Assembly: GCF_900182635.1 (NCBI RefSeq)
Contig: NZ_FXTD01000001.1
Coordinates: 372,001 to 436,000 of the forward strand
DNA from: Halorubrum cibi
GTDB taxonomy: Archaea > Halobacteriota > Halobacteria > Halobacteriales > Haloferacaceae
DNA length: 64,000 nucleotides
Direction of reading: 5' to 3'
In this document: piece by piece, positions 60,300 through 64,000 of the stretch
Position numbering within the stretch: position 1 is the stretch's first letter
How the letters are laid out: each line of letters begins with the position of its first letter
The notes under the pieces: generated by a model
The model's database searches: none
What the model was told of the DNA's origin: nothing
What the model saw: only the letters and a program-made list of their open reading frames with translations
Program-made: the position numbers and the translations under genes

Positions 60300-61528
60300 G
60301 GCTCGTCACCTCGGCTCTCGTGGTTTCCTCCGCCGTCGCGCGCGTCTCCGCGTCCCTCGAGTCCCCCACGTCCCCCGCGATCCACGCCGATCGCGCGCGC
60401 GTCGAGCGCGTCGTTGATCCCGTCGCCGATCACGTTCACCGCCAGCACGAAGACGAAGATCGCCCCGCCGGGGTACACCGTCGCCCACCACGGGATCGCC
60501 CCGCCCGGCCCCCGGATCAGCGTCTCGCGCGTCGCGTCGAGCATCGTGCCCCACTCGGCGGTACTCGGGTCCATCCCGAGCCCGAGGAAGCCGAGCGCGG
60601 CGACGCCGATCACGACGCTGCCGACGTTGAGTGACGCCAACACGACGAGCGACGACAGCGCGTTCGGCGCGACGTGTCGGCGGATGACGCCACGGTCGCG
60701 CGCGCCGACCGCCTTCGCCGCCAACACGTAGTCGCGCTCCGCGATCGACAGCACCTCCCCGCGGACGAGGCGGGCGTACCCGGCCCACCCGAAGAGGCTG
60801 AACGCGAGCACCAGCTGCCAGTAGCCGCCCCCGAGCGTGGCGACGACGACGAGCGCCAACACGAGACCGGGGAACGCGAAGACCACGTCGACGATCCGCA
60901 TCATGGCCTCGTCCACCCGCCCACCGTAGTACCCCGATATCGCCCCGTAGAACAGCCCGAACGCCGCCGTCAGCCCGACGACCACGAACCCGATCGAGAT
61001 GCTGTAGCGACCCCCGACGAGGACTCGCGAGAACAGGTCGCGACCGGCCCCGTCGACGCCCATCGGGAACCGCGCGGACGGCGGGTCGTACGGGCTCACG
61101 CTCGGGTCCACGGACAGGTAGAGGATCGTCGTCGGGTCGTAGGGCGCGAGCGCGAACGGCTGGACGACCACGCCGAAGACCTCGACGGGCCGCGCGAGAA
61201 GCGAGACGAGCGCCATCGCGACGACGACTCCGAGGGCGACCATCGCCGAGCGGTTCCGTCGGAACCGCCGGAATCCCCGCCGCCACCGCCCGACCGTCGT
61301 GCCGTTCGTCACCCTCTCGCCGTTCTCGCGGCCGTCGCTCCCGGCGTTCGCGCCGTCGTCGCGTTCGCCGGTCGGCTCGTCGCCCGCCTCGCTCCACTCG
61401 GAGAGCGGGTCGCGCTCGCGGACGCGGTCCGCGTCGAACCCGACGATCCGGATCCGCCCTCGTTCGGCGGTTCGGCGGCGCATTCGGTTCCCTTTCGAAT
61501 CGGTCGCCCCGTCGTCGCTCTCAGTCAT
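60296..61528 (-). CDS. dppC: Dipeptide/oligopeptide ABC transporter permease (DppC-like)
   Basis: A 410-aa inner permease. A hydrophilic N-terminal extension of about 85 residues (charged, Gly/Asp/Arg rich) precedes the usual RRFRRNRSAMVALGVVVAMAL. The periplasmic-type loop with PMGVDGAGRDLFSRVLVGGRYSI and the EAA motif AAKAVGARDRGVIRRHVAPNALSSL identify the family. About six TM segments; a hydrophilic Gly/Arg/Asp tail ends it. Overlaps dppB by 8 nt. Confidence 0.93.
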   Translation of the reverse strand: MTESDDGATDSKGNRMRRRTAERGRIRIVGFDADRVRERDPLSEWSEAGDEPTGERDDGANAGSDGRENGERVTNGTTVGRWRRGFRRFRRNRSAMVALGVVVAMALVSLLARPVEVFGVVVQPFALAPYDPTTILYLSVDPSVSPYDPPSARFPMGVDGAGRDLFSRVLVGGRYSISIGFVVVGLTAAFGLFYGAISGYYGGRVDEAMMRIVDVVFAFPGLVLALVVVATLGGGYWQLVLAFSLFGWAGYARLVRGEVLSIAERDYVLAAKAVGARDRGVIRRHVAPNALSSLVVLASLNVGSVVIGVAALGFLGLGMDPSTAEWGTMLDATRETLIRGPGGAIPWWATVYPGGAIFVFVLAVNVIGDGINDALDARAIGVDRGGRGGLEGRGDARDGGGNHESRGDEP

Positions 61529-62477
61529 ACCTGATCCTCGGGTCGAGCACGGCGTACAGGACGTCCGCGAGGAAGTTCGCGAGGACGACGCATACGGCGG
61601 TCACGAGCGTGATCGCCATCACGACGTTGATCTCCCGTCGGTCGATCGCCTGAACGAACTCGGAACCGAGCCCGGGCCAGTTGAACACGCTCTCGACGAC
61701 GACCGAACCGGCGACGATGCCGGCCGTCAGCGCGGCCGCGAGCGTGACGACGGAGACGAGCGAGTTCCGCAGGACGTGTTTGAACACGACCGTTCGCTCG
61801 GGCAGTCCCCTCGCGCGCGCGGCGGTGACGTACTCCTCGTTCAGCTCCTCGGCCATCGACGTCCGCATCACGCGGGTGAGGGTCGCGGCCGCCGCGGTCC
61901 CGATCGTCACTCCCGGTAACAGGAGGTACCGGAGCGTCTCCGGGTGATACAGCGGCAGCCGCGAGGGCGGTAACACGGGGAACAACCCGAGGCGCAGCGA
62001 AAAGACGAGGATCAACAGCAGGCCGAGCCAGAAGTTCGGGATCGAGACGCCGGACAGCGCCAACACGCGACTCGCGAGGTCGCCGATCTCTCCCTTGTTC
62101 ACCGCCGCGTAGATCCCCGTCGGGATCGCGATCGCGACCGCGAAGACCCAGCCGAAGAGCCCCAAGACGAGGGTTTCCGGGACACGCCGCCACACGACGG
62201 CCGAGACCGCCCGTCCCGTCCGGATCTCCCGGCCGAAATCGCCGACGAGCACGTTCGAGAGCCACTCGAGGTACTGCCGCCACACCGGCCCCGAGAGCCC
62301 CCACCGCTCGCGGAGCCGCGCCTCCTCGGCGGCGCTCACGTCCGGGTTCAACGCGACCACCTGCGAGACGGGGTCTCCGGGCGTCAGGTGGAACAGTCCG
62401 AAGGTGACCGCCGACACGCCGAACAGGACCGGGACCACGGCGAGCCCGCGCCGGAGAACGAACCGTCTGAGACTCAT
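61521..62477 (-). CDS. dppB: Dipeptide/oligopeptide ABC transporter permease (DppB-like)
   Basis: A 318-aa permease starting MSLRRFVLRRGLAVVPVLFG, followed by VSAVTFGLFHLTPGDPVSQ. Six TM segments and the EAA motif TAARARGLPERTVVFKHVLRNSLVSVVT are present. It ends with NFLADVLYAVLDPRIRYD, the standard DppB C-terminus. Overlaps dppC; 16 nt downstream of the substrate-binding protein gene. Forms the channel with DppC. Confidence 0.95.
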   Translation of the reverse strand: MSLRRFVLRRGLAVVPVLFGVSAVTFGLFHLTPGDPVSQVVALNPDVSAAEEARLRERWGLSGPVWRQYLEWLSNVLVGDFGREIRTGRAVSAVVWRRVPETLVLGLFGWVFAVAIAIPTGIYAAVNKGEIGDLASRVLALSGVSIPNFWLGLLLILVFSLRLGLFPVLPPSRLPLYHPETLRYLLLPGVTIGTAAAATLTRVMRTSMAEELNEEYVTAARARGLPERTVVFKHVLRNSLVSVVTLAAALTAGIVAGSVVVESVFNWPGLGSEFVQAIDRREINVVMAITLVTAVCVVLANFLADVLYAVLDPRIRYD

Positions 62478-62493
62478 CGAACTGGCTCCGCGG

Positions 62494-64000
62494 TCACGAC
62501 GACTCGCCGTACTCGGCGGCCATCTCCTCGAGCAACTCCTCCGCGCGGTCGACGTCGTACTCGTTCAGCGGTCGAATCGCCTCCTCGAGCGCGTCGTAAT
62601 CGGTCGTCCCCGCCCCGCGAGCGATCCGCGGGATCGGCGTCCAAGCGGGTTCCGCCCAGCCGTTCAACACGTTGTCCACGATCCGTTGACGGGGGATCAG
62701 GTGATTGACCGCCTCCCGGAGCCGGGGGTCGTCCCACGGCTCGACGTTCACCGGATACTGGAGGTAGTCGTACCCTCCGGCCTCGACGACGTGAACGAGG
62801 AACCCCTCGGCGTCGTCGAAGTCCGCGAGCGTCCCGCTCGCGACGTCGTACGTGAGATCTATCTCGCCGCTCCGGAGCGCACCCGCCCGCGTCGCGTCGT
62901 CGGGGACGACCTCCACTTCCACGCCGTCGACGACGGGGCCGTCCGGGAACGCGTCGGGGCCGTCGAACCACTCGAACGCCGCCTCGACGCCCCGCGATCC
63001 GACCCAGTAGTCGTCGAACCTCGCGACCTCGAGGTACTCCTCGTCGACGAACTCGCCGAACTCGTACGGGCCGGTTCCGATCGGCGTGACCCCCTCGCGA
63101 GGGTCGATCCCGCCCTTCTCGACGGCGGCGATCTGGTCCGAGCTGAGGACGTAGATCCCCGGCAGTTCACGCTCCGCCTCGGCGTCGGGGACCTGCGCGT
63201 ACACGTCGACGACGTACTCGTCGACCGCGACCGCGGCGAGCACGGAGTCGAACGTCTGCGGGGCGGTCGCCGAGTTCTCGTAGTACTCGTAGCTCGCGAC
63301 GACGTCCTCGGCGGTCAGCTCGCTCCCGTCGTGGAACTCGACGCCCTCCCGGAGCTCGTAGCGGAACCGCATCCCGTACGTCCCGTCCGCGGCCGCTTCG
63401 CGGGCGTCCTCGGGGAGCAGAACGCGAACCTCGTCGGCGGTCGCGGGGTCGTCTTCGGGGTGACGAACGATCACCTGTTCGTCGACGTCGACCGCGCCCT
63501 CCGCCGTGGTCCCCGCGGTCCGCATGTACTCCTCGTAGGCCGTGCGGTCGACGTTCCGAACGTCGCGAAGCTCGTAGCGCTCGGCGAGCCACGGGTAGAC
63601 GTTTCCCTCGGCGTCGTTGACGACGAGCCCCTCGAAGAGGAGGTTCTGGAGCATCGTCGACGTCGTGTCGCTGCTGTGGGGCGGATCGAACGAGTTCGGG
63701 TTCGTCGAGACCGCACCCGTGAGCGTCCCGCCCTCGACGAGGTCCGCGAGGTCCGAATCGCCGGCCCGGCGATCCCGGTTGATCCAAACGACCTGCTCGT
63801 CCTGTGGCGCGTACAGGGCGTAGCCGAACAGTCCCTCCTGGAACGGCCACATCCCGAACCCGTGGACGTCCGCGTTCGACACGGCGGTCTCCACGCCGAA
63901 GTGGGTGAAGGAGGTGTACCGCTCGTCGGCGAGGGTCCGCCAGATCTCGTCGTACGTCTCCGCGCGGAACTGCGGGTCCTCGACGACCTCGATCCCGTAC
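62494..64000 (-). CDS. dppA: ABC transporter substrate-binding protein, family 5 (partial, N-terminus outside)
   Basis: At least 502 residues of an extracellular peptide-binding protein; the reading frame is open through the right edge (YGIEVVEDPQFRAETYDEIW), so the signal peptide lies beyond. The SBP_bac_5 pattern is visible: NSFDPPHSSDTTSTMLQNLLFEGLVVNDAEGNVYPWLAERYEL, FRYELREGVEFHDGSELTAEDVVASYEYY, GTGPYEFGEFVDEEYLEVARFDDYW and REAVNHLIPRQRIVDNVLNGWAEPAWTPIP. It heads the operon and would deliver peptides to DppBC. Confidence 0.93.
   Translation of the reverse strand, partial: YGIEVVEDPQFRAETYDEIWRTLADERYTSFTHFGVETAVSNADVHGFGMWPFQEGLFGYALYAPQDEQVVWINRDRRAGDSDLADLVEGGTLTGAVSTNPNSFDPPHSSDTTSTMLQNLLFEGLVVNDAEGNVYPWLAERYELRDVRNVDRTAYEEYMRTAGTTAEGAVDVDEQVIVRHPEDDPATADEVRVLLPEDAREAAADGTYGMRFRYELREGVEFHDGSELTAEDVVASYEYYENSATAPQTFDSVLAAVAVDEYVVDVYAQVPDAEAERELPGIYVLSSDQIAAVEKGGIDPREGVTPIGTGPYEFGEFVDEEYLEVARFDDYWVGSRGVEAAFEWFDGPDAFPDGPVVDGVEVEVVPDDATRAGALRSGEIDLTYDVASGTLADFDDAEGFLVHVVEAGGYDYLQYPVNVEPWDDPRLREAVNHLIPRQRIVDNVLNGWAEPAWTPIPRIARGAGTTDYDALEEAIRPLNEYDVDRAEELLEEMAAEYGESS

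Noticed and set aside
1-64000. CRISPR arrays, tRNA or rRNA genes, insertion sequences, phage genes
   Set aside because: Reading of the intergenic regions showed no spaced identical repeats, no tRNA-like arms and no transposase or phage proteins.

Overview
The window is chromosomal DNA from a haloarchaeon, most like Halorubrum or a close relative. Evidence seen in the sequence: very high GC, acidic Asp/Glu-rich proteins, twin-arginine and lipobox secretion signals, short or absent 5' leaders behind TATA boxes, and archaeal genes such as TFB, Sec61-beta, ribosomal protein L40e and archaeal-type RNase HI. The genus is an inference, partly from a structured GC-rich repeat family that I associate with Halorubrum. 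About 64 protein genes are supported. No tRNA, rRNA, CRISPR array or insertion sequence was recognised.

Layout, 0-11 kb: the 5' end of a TFB gene, an rnhA operon, a PadR regulator, inorganic pyrophosphatase, and a winged-HTH regulator. Then comes a CHAT-domain protease facing a 43-residue membrane or secreted peptide, followed by an AspA/AstE-like deacylase, a threonine synthase-like enzyme and a PanE-like reductase. 11-20 kb: a CBS protein overlapping glycyl-tRNA synthetase, a dolichol kinase-like protein, an AbgB-like M20 hydrolase, a KhtTU-like antiporter pair, RNase R and a HicBA toxin-antitoxin pair. 20-31 kb: bacterial-type LeuRS, threonine synthase, a large Tat lipoprotein with a Vps62-like domain, HisE/PdxT, then a CcdA-TlpA-SCO redox and copper assembly cluster, Sec61-beta, thioredoxin and L40e.

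31-47 kb: MATE exporter, histidine kinase, threonine deaminase, thioredoxin reductase, a TrkA-N/DHH fusion, a FolC-FolP fusion, the hemC-cobA-hemD operon, a STAS-like protein and a bile acid:Na+ symporter family protein. 47-64 kb: an aminohydrolase, a large REC-GAF-PAS-PAS-GAF hybrid kinase, a SHOCT membrane protein, an ITPase, a PIN-like protein, a CDP-alcohol phosphatidyltransferase and an FAD oxidoreductase. Next is a PTPS gene flanked by two inverted copies of a structured repeat, then an MDR dehydrogenase and a dipeptide ABC transporter operon that runs off the right edge.

The two least ordinary loci are (1) the CHAT protease with its tiny hydrophobic partner (4.9-7.2 kb), which might be a protease-effector module, and (2) the inverted repeats at 55.4-56.7 kb. 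These share an ordered set of stems, including one with a compensatory base change and a conserved GGG/GGG internal loop. That suggests a structured RNA or a folded mobile element that is easily mistaken for protein-coding DNA.
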